Positions 16,800 through 24,968 of a DNA stretch of 28,559 nucleotides are shown here, one piece after another. Origin of the DNA: an uncultured Porphyromonadaceae bacterium. Its GTDB lineage: Bacteria > Bacteroidota > Bacteroidia > Bacteroidales > Muribaculaceae. Both the position numbers and the translations under genes were made by a program. The stretch spans positions 1 to 28,559 of the forward strand of contig URII01000032.1 in NCBI GenBank assembly GCA_900547825.1. The letters run 5' to 3'. Each line of letters begins with the position of its first letter. The first letter of the stretch is position 1. The notes beneath the pieces were generated by a model. The model did not search any database, was not told the DNA's origin, and saw only the letters and a program-made list of their open reading frames with translations.

Positions 16800-18173
16800 A
16801 TGAAGGTACTAAAATTCGGCGGCACATCCGTAGGCTCCGCAGAAAGTCTGCGCAATGTCAACGCTATTGTCGACAGTTATCCGCAACCAGTCATCATAGT
16901 GGTGTCGGCTTTAGGCGGCATAACTGACAAACTTATAGCCACAGCCCGCACGGCAGCTAAAGGAAACAGCGAATATAAGGAGCTCTACGGCCAGATCGTG
17001 GAGCGCCACCATGATATCATATCCCGGGTAGTGCCTCAGGACAAAAAAGCACAGGTGCTCGGTGCAGTAAACACTTTGCTCGGCGAATTAGGCGATCTCT
17101 ACCGGGGTCTTGACCTGATACGTGACCTGTCACAACGCACGCTTGACGTCATTGTGAGCTATGGCGAACGGATGTCAAGCCTTATCGTCACCTCAATGAT
17201 AAAGGGCGCATGGAGATATGATTCGCGCGAGTTTATAAAAACCATAAGCCGCAACGGAAGCCATGTGGTTGATAATCAACTCACAGAAAAGCTTGTGCGG
17301 CGCACCCTTGGTCCTCGTGACTTCAACGTGGCCGTTGTGCCGGGATTCATATCCACTGACGACGAAGGCCACATCACCAACCTCGGACGCGGCGGAAGCG
17401 ACTACACGGCAGCCATAATAGCCGCCGCATTGGATGCGGAGATATTGGAGATATGGACTGATGTCGACGGATTTCTTACCGCCGACCCGCGCATAGTAAA
17501 AGGCACCAAAGTAATTGACCGCCTTTCGTTCACACAAGCCATCGAGCTTTGCAACTTCGGTGCGAAAGTAGTATATCCCCCTACAATATTCCCGGTATAT
17601 CACAAAAACATACCCATCCTGATCAAGAACACCTTCAATCCTGAAGCTCCGGGATCAAGTATATGTGAGAAAGCCGAAAGCGACGGCAAACAACGTTTCA
17701 CCGGAGTATCGTCAATTTCCGACACCTGCCTCATCACTGTATCGGGACTCTCCTCCGCCAGCCGTGGTGGAGTCAACGCCAGAATTTTCAACACATTGTC
17801 GCGCAACGGAGTGAGCCTTCTGCTTATATCGCAGGACACAGCCGACGACAGCGCCACATCATTCGTTGTAAAAGAAAATGAATGCGAACAAGCCATGAAA
17901 GTGCTACGTGAGGAATTTGTAGGCGATTTCAACCGCGGCCATATGGCCGAAGTTTCGGCACTGCATCATCTGGCCACCATAGCCGTGGTAGGAGAAAACC
18001 TGCATCGCTCCCAGACACCGGCTGTGACCTCTCTTTTCGAAGCTCTCGACAACGAGGATCTCAGAGTTGACGCCATATCGGCCGGCAACTCCGAATCCAC
18101 AATAAGTTTCACTGTGGAACAACGGCGGCTTACCGACGCTCTTGATGCCGTCCATGCCCAATTATTCTGTTAG
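16800..18173 (+). CDS. lysC: Aspartate kinase, monofunctional
   Basis: 457 residues. It phosphorylates aspartate, the first step to lysine, threonine and methionine. KFGGTS is at residues 5-10, followed by VVSALGGITDKLI and later VSYGERMSS, GRGGSDYTAA and TDVDGFLTADPRI. The last ~150 residues carry two ACT-like regulatory domains (GVSSISDTCLITVSG; GVSLLLISQDTADDS), so feedback control by an amino acid is likely. The protein ends right after the ACT region (HAQLFC), so no homoserine dehydrogenase is fused, unlike the bifunctional ThrA enzymes often seen in Bacteroidetes. threonine synthase follows 9 bp downstream, which suggests a threonine role. Confidence 0.92.
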   Translation: MKVLKFGGTSVGSAESLRNVNAIVDSYPQPVIIVVSALGGITDKLIATARTAAKGNSEYKELYGQIVERHHDIISRVVPQDKKAQVLGAVNTLLGELGDLYRGLDLIRDLSQRTLDVIVSYGERMSSLIVTSMIKGAWRYDSREFIKTISRNGSHVVDNQLTEKLVRRTLGPRDFNVAVVPGFISTDDEGHITNLGRGGSDYTAAIIAAALDAEILEIWTDVDGFLTADPRIVKGTKVIDRLSFTQAIELCNFGAKVVYPPTIFPVYHKNIPILIKNTFNPEAPGSSICEKAESDGKQRFTGVSSISDTCLITVSGLSSASRGGVNARIFNTLSRNGVSLLLISQDTADDSATSFVVKENECEQAMKVLREEFVGDFNRGHMAEVSALHHLATIAVVGENLHRSQTPAVTSLFEALDNEDLRVDAISAGNSESTISFTVEQRRLTDALDAVHAQLFC

Positions 18174-18182
18174 ACCAAGCGC

Positions 18183-19514
18183 ATGAAGTTTGTCAGCACA
18201 ACAGGCAACACACAGTCACGAGTCAGCCTCAGAGAAGCCACAATGCGGCCCGTATGCCCCGACGGGGGGCTATATATGCCTGAGTCAATTCCACAGCTTC
18301 CCCCTGCCTTTTTCAACAACATGAACGAAATGTCGCTCCGCGACATAGGTTATGTTGTGGCACGCTCGTTTCTGAGCGAGAGCATCGAGGCCTCCGACAT
18401 AAAGGATATGGTCGACCATACCCTTTCGTTTGACATGCCATTGGTGAAGCTGGATTCGCAGCTCTACGTAATGGAGCTTTTCAACGGACCCTCAGCCACA
18501 TTCAAGGATGTGGCCACCCGTTTCATATCATCAGCCTATAAACGCGACATAGCATTAGGCCGGTTCAACGCGCGCAAACCGATAGCATTGCTCGCCACAG
18601 CCGGCGACAGCGGTGCGGCCATGGCTATCGGGATGCGTGAAGTAAAGGGAGCCGACATAATAATACTTTTTCCGCAAGGAAAAATAAACCATATACAGCG
18701 CGAACAACTTGCCACCGCCGGCAATTCCGTCACAGCAGTGGAAGTCCGCGGATCATTCGACCAATGCCAGCGAATGGTGGTCGAAGCACTCTCCGATCCC
18801 GAAATAAACCTTGGTGCTGAAATCACCTCGTTGAACTCCCTCAACATACTGCGGCTGCTTCCCCAGATGTTTCATTACTTCCATGCCGTGGCTTCCGTAA
18901 TGCGGAAAAATCCGAAAGCCGCAGCAGTTTCGTTCGCCCTTCCGGGGGGCAACCTCGGCAATCTCACAGCAGGAATAATAGCAAAGCGAATGGGTTTGCC
19001 CGTGCAGCATTTCTTTGTCGGAGTCAATGCCAATTCACCTCTGCCCGAATATCTCGCCAGCGGCGTTTTCCGGCAACATATGCCCGTATCTACAATAGCA
19101 GGTGCTATCGATGTTGTGAACCCGGCAAACTTCAAGCGCATGGAATGTCTCTACCATGGCGACCATAAACTCATGGCCGAAGATATAAGCGCGGCAGTAT
19201 GTGAATCCACAGAAGCTATTTTCGGCAACATGGCCGATTGCCACAAACGTTACGGCTATCTCACCGACCCACACACGGCCACAGCCTATGCCGCCGCAAA
19301 GAATATGCGCCATGATGATGGTGTGACTGTAATCCTCGCCACTTCACATCCTGCCAAATCGCCCGAAGCGGTGTTCAATGCCACAGGCGTGTATCCTGTG
19401 ACGCCCCCGTCAATTGCCTCATTAGGCGACAAACGCGGACGTGTGATAAAGATCTCCCCCCGCTATCCCGCGCTGAGAAACCTGATATTAAACGACATAC
19501 TCGCTAACTCTTAA
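18183..19514 (+). CDS. thrC: Threonine synthase
   Basis: 443 residues. This PLP enzyme converts O-phosphohomoserine to threonine. The Schiff-base lysine is K108 in ATFKDVA. Upstream are STTGNTQSRVSLREA and CPDGGLYMPE, the usual N-terminal signatures. LLATAGDSGAAMAIG, SLNSLNILRLLPQM and FALPGGNLGNLTAG line the cofactor site. It lies between lysC (9 bp gap) and a small unknown gene (about 10 bp gap). Homoserine dehydrogenase and homoserine kinase are not in this operon. Confidence 0.93.
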   Translation: MKFVSTTGNTQSRVSLREATMRPVCPDGGLYMPESIPQLPPAFFNNMNEMSLRDIGYVVARSFLSESIEASDIKDMVDHTLSFDMPLVKLDSQLYVMELFNGPSATFKDVATRFISSAYKRDIALGRFNARKPIALLATAGDSGAAMAIGMREVKGADIIILFPQGKINHIQREQLATAGNSVTAVEVRGSFDQCQRMVVEALSDPEINLGAEITSLNSLNILRLLPQMFHYFHAVASVMRKNPKAAAVSFALPGGNLGNLTAGIIAKRMGLPVQHFFVGVNANSPLPEYLASGVFRQHMPVSTIAGAIDVVNPANFKRMECLYHGDHKLMAEDISAAVCESTEAIFGNMADCHKRYGYLTDPHTATAYAAAKNMRHDDGVTVILATSHPAKSPEAVFNATGVYPVTPPSIASLGDKRGRVIKISPRYPALRNLILNDILANS

Positions 19515-19524
19515 AATTTTGTTT

Positions 19525-19893
19525 ATGGCCAACAAACGTAATCTCAAAAAATCAATCCATAAAGTATGTGGCGATATAGCCACCGAATGTATCATGGCCT
19601 GTGAGGTGTATGATGATCTTGACCGCAGCAAAATGGCTGCGATAATCAGAAAGACAGCCATTCTTCAGGACAAAACCTTGCGCCGCGTAAGTGTGGCATT
19701 CGACAAAACCGCCGAAGCATTCGAAACACCTCACGCATATCACACAGCACGCAGAAAGTATTTCGCCCAGGCGTTCCGCAATCTGATAGTCACATTCAAC
19801 CGCGATGTGCTTGAGATTGTTAGTGAAATGAACGCCACACTCTCGCCCGAACAGAAAGCTGCAAACGTAAAGGCACTCGCAGCCACAGAGTGA
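19525..19893 (+). CDS. Small conserved-looking protein of unknown function
   Basis: 122 residues from ATG 19525; a TTG at 19519 is in frame but less likely. The protein is basic at the N-terminus (ANKRNLKKS), predicted largely helical, with no signal peptide, membrane segment or metal motif beyond scattered Cys. It contains GDIATECIMACEVYDDLD, then KMAAIIRKTAILQDKTLRR and FRNLIVTFNRDVLEIV. I do not recognise a characterised family. The position inside a compact operon (10 bp after thrC, 28 bp before the acyltransferase) and gene-like codon use show it is real. No function is proposed. Confidence 0.7.
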   Translation: MANKRNLKKSIHKVCGDIATECIMACEVYDDLDRSKMAAIIRKTAILQDKTLRRVSVAFDKTAEAFETPHAYHTARRKYFAQAFRNLIVTFNRDVLEIVSEMNATLSPEQKAANVKALAATE

Positions 19894-19921
19894 GAGCAAT
19901 CCCGGCGTCGTATAGATATTC

Positions 19922-20488
19922 ATGCGTCGATTAAGCCGATTCATTCTGAATCTTTTCGGATGGAAAGTCAGCATAACTGTGCCTGACTTCGAAAAGTGCA
20001 TAATCTGTGTTGCCCCACACACGAGCAACTGGGACTTTGTGCTCGGAAAACTCGCCTACAGCTCCGTTGGGCGTAAAGCAGGATTCCTGATGAAATCCTC
20101 ATGGTTCTTTTTCCCGCTCGGACTCCTGTTCCGGGCCATAGGAGGCATTCCCGTCAACCGGGGCAAAACACGCGGCAACCTTGTGAACACACTGGTGAGG
20201 CAATTCAATGCTTCATCCCGGCTTGTCATAGCCATTACCCCCGAAGGGACACGCAGCCGCACCACAGAGTGGCACACAGGATTTCTGCGCATAGCCCGGG
20301 AAGCGGACATACCATTGGTGCTCGGAGCCATCGACTATAAGAAAAAGCTTATCTCAATCGACAAAGTGTTCCGGCCCTACGGATCAATCGAATCCGAACT
20401 ACGGCGCATCAAGGATTTCTATTCCCAATTCACACCTCTTTACCCTGAAAAATTTTCTACCGATGAAAGTAGCCATAGTGCCCCTTGA
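19922..20488 (+). CDS. Lysophospholipid (PlsC-type) acyltransferase
   Basis: 188 residues, shorter than classical PlsC (about 240). The catalytic H33-x4-D38 is in PHTSNWD, the acceptor-binding block reads AIGGIPVNRG and the third block is PEGTRS at 107-112. Such enzymes transfer an acyl chain to 1-acyl-glycerol-3-phosphate or to a related lysolipid, at the inner face of the cytoplasmic membrane. The N-terminus is basic and amphipathic (RRLSRFILNLFGW) with no full membrane helix, which fits the short subfamily common in Bacteroidetes. The true acceptor is not certain. Its end overlaps the next gene by 26 bp. Confidence 0.85.
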   Translation: MRRLSRFILNLFGWKVSITVPDFEKCIICVAPHTSNWDFVLGKLAYSSVGRKAGFLMKSSWFFFPLGLLFRAIGGIPVNRGKTRGNLVNTLVRQFNASSRLVIAITPEGTRSRTTEWHTGFLRIAREADIPLVLGAIDYKKKLISIDKVFRPYGSIESELRRIKDFYSQFTPLYPEKFSTDESSHSAP

Positions 20489-21281
20489 CATCACCTGGGG
20501 TGATGTCGAGGAAAACCTTATATCCGCGGCCGAACGCCTGCGCCACGTCGAAACCGGCACAGATATAGTAGTGCTTCCGGAAATGTTCTCCACAGGTTAT
20601 ATCAGTAACCGGGAACAGCTTAAAATAATAGCCGGCGCTTCAGTTGAACATACCCTCGACGCCATACACCGGTGGGCGTCATTTTTCAAATTCGCCATAG
20701 CCGGCAGCTTCATTGCCTGTGAAAACGGACATTTCTACAACCGTGGTTTCTTCATAGAACCGTCGGGCGACGAGACTTTTTACGACAAACACCACCTATT
20801 TTCGCTCGGTGGTGAGAAAGATCTCTACACGGCAGGCATGACCCCACCTCCGGTGTTCCGTTATTTAGGATGGAACATAGCATTAAGCATCTGTTATGAC
20901 CTTCGGTTCCCTGAATGGCTGCGCAACATCAACGCCGCCTACGACCTCATGCTGCTTCCGGCAAGCTGGCCTGAATCAAGAGGTTATGCCTGGAAGCATC
21001 TCCTCATAGCACGTGCCATCGAAAATCAGTCATTCATTGTCGGCGCAAACCGTTCGGGGAAAGATGACCATGGAGATTATCCTGTGGCCAACAGCTTTAT
21101 CTTCGATTATCTCGGACGTGACATAGGCCGGTATTCCACCGACGGCATTATCCATGCCGAACTTGACGCTGCCGGCCAGCAAAAATTCCGCGGACGGTTC
21201 ACCGCCTGGAAAGAAGCCGATCCATACATATTCACAGCCCTCGGCAACGGATCGGACGAAACCGGGAATCCGATATCCTGA
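20463..21281 (+). CDS. Nitrilase-superfamily amidase (omega-amidase type)
   Basis: 272 residues. The catalytic triad is visible as E40 (VLPEMFSTG), K109 (YDKHHLF) and C144 (SICYDLRFP). SWPESRGYAWKHLLIARAIENQ and VGANRSGKD match the omega-amidase/YafV branch, which hydrolyses alpha-ketoglutaramate or alpha-ketosuccinamate and so clears by-products of glutamine and asparagine transamination. It is cytosolic. It is the last gene of the lysC operon, starting inside the acyltransferase gene, and is followed by an intrinsic terminator at 21321. Confidence 0.85.
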   Translation: MKVAIVPLDITWGDVEENLISAAERLRHVETGTDIVVLPEMFSTGYISNREQLKIIAGASVEHTLDAIHRWASFFKFAIAGSFIACENGHFYNRGFFIEPSGDETFYDKHHLFSLGGEKDLYTAGMTPPPVFRYLGWNIALSICYDLRFPEWLRNINAAYDLMLLPASWPESRGYAWKHLLIARAIENQSFIVGANRSGKDDHGDYPVANSFIFDYLGRDIGRYSTDGIIHAELDAAGQQKFRGRFTAWKEADPYIFTALGNGSDETGNPIS

Positions 21282-21320
21282 TACCCGGCAACGACAAACG
21301 CCACACAACACGATCACATT

Positions 21321-21360
21321 GAGCGCGGAATCCTTTTAAACAGGGTTCCGCACTCTTTTT
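21321..21360 (+). terminator. Intrinsic terminator after the lysC operon
   Basis: Arms at 21321-21333 and 21343-21355 form a 13-bp stem with one mismatch and one G-U pair around a 9-nt loop, followed by a T run ending at 21360. It separates the nitrilase gene from the ftsY promoter. Confidence 0.82.
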
Positions 21361-21405
21361 AGAAGCTGTTTTTAAATGACTGTATATAATCCGCAAATAA
21401 TTTAG

Positions 21406-21413
21406 TACCTTTG
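21406..21413 (+). promoter_or_regulatory. -7 promoter box for the ftsY unit
   Basis: TACCTTTG followed by C, an exact match to TAnnTTTG, 46 bp before the ftsY ATG. It directly follows the terminator and is the only promoter box I find before the right edge in the ftsY-to-MBOAT series. Confidence 0.65.
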
Positions 21414-21459
21414 CACTCTTGAAACGAATGTAAGGACGTAAAACCATCTGAATCAGCAA

Positions 21460-22440
21460 ATGGGATTTTTCAGTAAATTTTTCAACAAAGAAAAAAAAGA
21501 AACCCTCGACAAAGGGCTTGAACGCACCAAAACAGGTGTATTCGAGAAAATAGCCCGTGCCGTAGCAGGCAAAAGCAAGGTTGACGACGAGATACTTGAC
21601 AACCTTGAAGAGGCCTTCATAACCTCCGACGTGGGCACCGACACTACCCTTAAAATAATAGAACGGCTGGAAAAACGGGTTGCCCGCGACAAATACGTGG
21701 GAACATCCGAACTCAACCGCATACTCTGCGAGGAGATATCCGAACTGCTTGCGGAAAACAACAACGAATCCACTGCCGACGACTTTACTGTGCCCGAAGG
21801 CCATCACCCCCACGTGATAATGGTGGTGGGTGTAAACGGCGTGGGCAAGACAACCACCATAGGCAAACTCGCGGCACAATTCAAAAAGGCAGGCAACAAA
21901 GTAATGCTCGGCGCTGCCGACACATTCCGCGCCGCCGCCACCGAGCAATTGGAAATATGGGGCGAACGGGCCGGAGTGCCGGTGATAAAGCAGAAGCAGG
22001 GAGCCGATCCGGCCTCAGTGGCTTTCGACACCTTACAGAGCGCCATGGCAAACGATGTGGATGTAGTGATCATAGACACTGCCGGACGTCTCCACAACAA
22101 GAAAGGCCTCATGGACGAGCTGACCAAGATAAAAAAGGTGATGAGCAAACTTGTGCCGGAAGCTCCCCACGAAGTATTGCTCGTGCTTGACGGCTCGACA
22201 GGTCAGAATGCCTTCGAACAGGCCCGTCAGTTTGTCGCTGCTACAGAAGTCAACGAGCTCGCCATCACCAAGCTCGACGGCACAGCCAAAGGCGGTGTGG
22301 TTATAGGCATAAGCGACCGCTTCAAAATCCCGGTAAAATATATCGGGTTGGGAGAAGGTATCAACGACCTACAGGTGTTCCATAAACGTGAATTTGTGGA
22401 ATCACTTTTCGGCACAGCTGCCAACAATTCAAATTCCTGA
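21460..22440 (+). CDS. ftsY: Signal recognition particle receptor FtsY
   Basis: 326 residues. The GTPase docks ribosome-SRP complexes at the membrane during co-translational insertion. The N domain starts almost at once (GFFSKFFNKEKKET, then LERTKTGVFEKI), so the long acidic A domain of the E. coli protein is missing, as is usual in Bacteroidetes; the basic amphipathic N-terminus may serve as membrane anchor. The G domain has GVNGVGKTT at 124-132, DTAGRLHNK, TKLDGTAKGG and KYIGLGEGINDL. rimO follows after 31 bp, a pairing often seen in Bacteroidetes. Confidence 0.95.
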   Translation: MGFFSKFFNKEKKETLDKGLERTKTGVFEKIARAVAGKSKVDDEILDNLEEAFITSDVGTDTTLKIIERLEKRVARDKYVGTSELNRILCEEISELLAENNNESTADDFTVPEGHHPHVIMVVGVNGVGKTTTIGKLAAQFKKAGNKVMLGAADTFRAAATEQLEIWGERAGVPVIKQKQGADPASVAFDTLQSAMANDVDVVIIDTAGRLHNKKGLMDELTKIKKVMSKLVPEAPHEVLLVLDGSTGQNAFEQARQFVAATEVNELAITKLDGTAKGGVVIGISDRFKIPVKYIGLGEGINDLQVFHKREFVESLFGTAANNSNS

Positions 22441-22471
22441 ACAAGAGAATCCGAAATTTTCGATTCCTGAC

Positions 22472-23803
22472 ATGCCAAAGCAACGGAAAGTAGATATTGT
22501 CACTTTAGGTTGCTCCAAGAATCTCGTGGATAGTGAGCGTCTTATGAAAATGCTTGCCGACGCGGGAATGGAGGTTACCCACGATCCCTCGGAACCCACT
22601 CCGGGGGCCATTGCCGTCATAAACACCTGCGGCTTTATCGGAGATGCTAAAATGGAGTCGGTCGACACCATCCTTCAATGGGTACAGGCCAAGCAAAACG
22701 GCCTCATCGAAGCCGTATATGTGATGGGCTGCCTGTCCGAACGTTACTCATCCGAACTTCCTGCCGAGATACCTGAAGTGGACGGATGGTATGGCAAACT
22801 CTCATGGGCCGAACTGGTAAAGGATCTGGCCCGGCGCTATCCGGCCACAGCTCCTTACGACAGAATCATAACCACCCCACGGCACCACGCTTACCTTAAA
22901 ATAGCGGAAGGGTGCAACCGTTTCTGTGCGTTCTGTGCCATACCTCTCATCACCGGACGATACAAGTCACGCCCCGTCGATGAAATAGTGGCCGAAGTGA
23001 GAATGCTGGTTGCCCGGGGCGTAAAGGAGTTCAATGTCATAGCGCAGGATCTTTCGGCCTACGGCACGGATATTTATGGAGAAAACCGGCTCGCGGAACT
23101 TATCGATACTGTTTCCCAGATAGAAGGAGTGGAATGGATAAGGCTGCATTATGCCTATCCCGCCGATTTCCCTATGGATATTCTTGACGTGATGGCAAAG
23201 AGGCCGAATGTATGTAAATATCTTGACATAGCGCTTCAGCACATATCCGATCCCGTGCTCTCCAACATGCGGCGTCATATCGACGGCGCCGCCACACGTG
23301 CCCTGCTTGAGGAAATGCGCCGCAGAGTGCCCGGCCTCCATATCCGTACCACTCTCATGGTAGGATTTCCCGGCGAAGGCGACAAGGAGTTTGAGGAACT
23401 GATGGAATTTGTCCGGGAGCAACGCTTTGAGCGTATGGGAGCCTTCGCCTACTGTGAGGAGGAAGACACCTATGCCGCCCGGAATTTCACCGACAGTGTG
23501 CCGCAGGAAATCAAACAGCAGCGTCTTGACGCGCTCATGGCCCTGCAGGAAGAAATATCATTTGAAATACAGCAGGGAAAAGTCGGATCAACATTACGTG
23601 TGATCATCGACGGCGAGGAACCCGATTATTTCATAGGCCGCACCCAGTGGGATTCGCCCGAAGTGGATCCGGAAGTGCTCATCCGCAAAGCCCCGGGAAT
23701 AAAATTGGAGCGCGGTTCATTCCATAACGTGAAAATAGTGGAAGCCATGCCGTTCGAACTGATAGCCGAATACGCCGCAGAGGAGGGGGCCAGCAATGAC
23801 TGA
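22472..23803 (+). CDS. rimO: Ribosomal protein S12 methylthiotransferase RimO
   Basis: 443 residues from ATG 22472 (MPKQRKVDIVTLGCSKN). An in-frame GTG at 22388 would add 28 residues overlapping ftsY and is unlikely. This radical SAM enzyme adds a methylthio group to a conserved Asp of ribosomal protein S12. The N-terminal domain binds the auxiliary cluster through C14 (LGCSKN), INTCGF and VMGCLSE. The radical SAM motif is CNRFCAFC with IPLITGRYKSR, and a TRAM-like domain ends the protein after about residue 375. IRLHYAYP in the middle is typical of RimO rather than MiaB. Its stop overlaps the next start by 8 bp. Confidence 0.94.
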   Translation: MPKQRKVDIVTLGCSKNLVDSERLMKMLADAGMEVTHDPSEPTPGAIAVINTCGFIGDAKMESVDTILQWVQAKQNGLIEAVYVMGCLSERYSSELPAEIPEVDGWYGKLSWAELVKDLARRYPATAPYDRIITTPRHHAYLKIAEGCNRFCAFCAIPLITGRYKSRPVDEIVAEVRMLVARGVKEFNVIAQDLSAYGTDIYGENRLAELIDTVSQIEGVEWIRLHYAYPADFPMDILDVMAKRPNVCKYLDIALQHISDPVLSNMRRHIDGAATRALLEEMRRRVPGLHIRTTLMVGFPGEGDKEFEELMEFVREQRFERMGAFAYCEEEDTYAARNFTDSVPQEIKQQRLDALMALQEEISFEIQQGKVGSTLRVIIDGEEPDYFIGRTQWDSPEVDPEVLIRKAPGIKLERGSFHNVKIVEAMPFELIAEYAAEEGASND

Positions 23804-24968
23804 ACCTATCGAACTCAAAGCGGCGGCAAAAGCCGCCGGCCTCAACATACCGTTCATATTGTATTCATTTCCTGACTCACAGGAATTGCATTTCATGGCC
23901 TCTATGCCTGATCCCGACATGTGTGTCAACGAGGATCCAGGGTCGGGCGACCGCGCTGTCATAACGTTCTTCAACAACGACTCCCCTTATCCCGTTGCCG
24001 TGAGAGCGCAGCTCACTCCCGACAACATCATGGAGTTGCACGACGGGATGAAAAAGCTGCACGACGCCGACATAAGCCCATACGAAACATCAACCCCTCC
24101 GCCGGCTTATCTTGCAGGCATACATGAGGAGATAAACAGGCTCAAACGCCGGCGCAACGCCAAGACAGTCCTGTCGCGCGTCATATCGGGTACATCCCAA
24201 CGCCCGCTTCCTGAAATGATACGGGAGCTTTTCATGACCTTTCCCCACACATTCCGCTTCGTTTTCTTCACGCAGGAAACAGGCTTATGGGCCGGGGCAA
24301 GTCCGGAACTACTTTTAAGCCACAGCTCTGCCGACAACAGCATCGCCACAATGGCACTTGCCGGCACACGCCCCAAAACATCCGGCACAAACGCTGAATG
24401 GGATGAAAAAAACATCGAGGAGCATAATCTTGTAAAAGACTTCATAGCCAATGCACTGCTCCATGCCGGAGCCACACCCGAAACAGGCACAACCACAACC
24501 GAGGTTTACGGTGAAGTGGAACATCTGCTCACACCTATAACCGCTACCGGCAGCAACGACACCGCATCAGCTGTTCTCGACATAATAAATCCCACACCCG
24601 CCTTGGCCGGCACACCTCGTGACGCGGCACTTAACGACATACGCGAAATAGAGCATCATGACCGTCAGTGCTACGGGGGGTATATCGCCATACACGGCCC
24701 TACAGGTATCAGAGCATACGTAAATCTGCGCTGTGTGATGCTTGAACAGATTTCCGGAAAAAAATTCACCTATAACATATTCACCGGGGGAGGCATCACG
24801 GCCTTGTCGGAGCCTGCTGCGGAATGGATGGAAACAGAACTCAAATCGCATAAACTGCGTGCCATACTGGAATATCCGTCCGTACCGCCGATTGAGACAC
24901 TGGACGATGCATGCCGCAATTATATCGCAATTTCAAAGGTAACAAAAAGAAGTGACAATGAAGAGTAA
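23796..24968 (+). CDS. menF: Isochorismate synthase (chorismate-binding family)
   Basis: 390 residues. It isomerises chorismate to isochorismate, the entry to menaquinone. The probable general base is K123 (AKTVLSR). WAGASPELLL, MALAGTRPK, EEHNLVKDFI, NPTPALAGTPRDAA, EIEHHDRQCYGGYIA and IFTGGGITALSEPAAEW follow in the standard order. An anthranilate or aminodeoxychorismate synthase is less likely given the ALAGTP segment and the absence of a glutaminase partner. The other men genes are not in view. An AGGAGG-like sequence lies about 10 bp before the ATG, inside rimO, unusual for these genomes. It overlaps both neighbours (8 bp and 11 bp), suggesting translational coupling. Confidence 0.88.
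   Translation: MTEPIELKAAAKAAGLNIPFILYSFPDSQELHFMASMPDPDMCVNEDPGSGDRAVITFFNNDSPYPVAVRAQLTPDNIMELHDGMKKLHDADISPYETSTPPPAYLAGIHEEINRLKRRRNAKTVLSRVISGTSQRPLPEMIRELFMTFPHTFRFVFFTQETGLWAGASPELLLSHSSADNSIATMALAGTRPKTSGTNAEWDEKNIEEHNLVKDFIANALLHAGATPETGTTTTEVYGEVEHLLTPITATGSNDTASAVLDIINPTPALAGTPRDAALNDIREIEHHDRQCYGGYIAIHGPTGIRAYVNLRCVMLEQISGKKFTYNIFTGGGITALSEPAAEWMETELKSHKLRAILEYPSVPPIETLDDACRNYIAISKVTKRSDNEE

Noticed and set aside
21232..21948. 238-codon open frame antisense to ftsY, crossing the terminator and ftsY promoter
   Set aside because: It covers the terminator and promoter as well as the ftsY N domain, and its Phe/Tyr/Gly/His-rich sequence matches no family.
22388..22471. GTG start extending rimO by 28 residues
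   Set aside because: The extra part reads in another frame of the ftsY end and lacks similarity to RimO N-termini; ATG 22472 gives the standard MPKQRKVDIVTLGC start.
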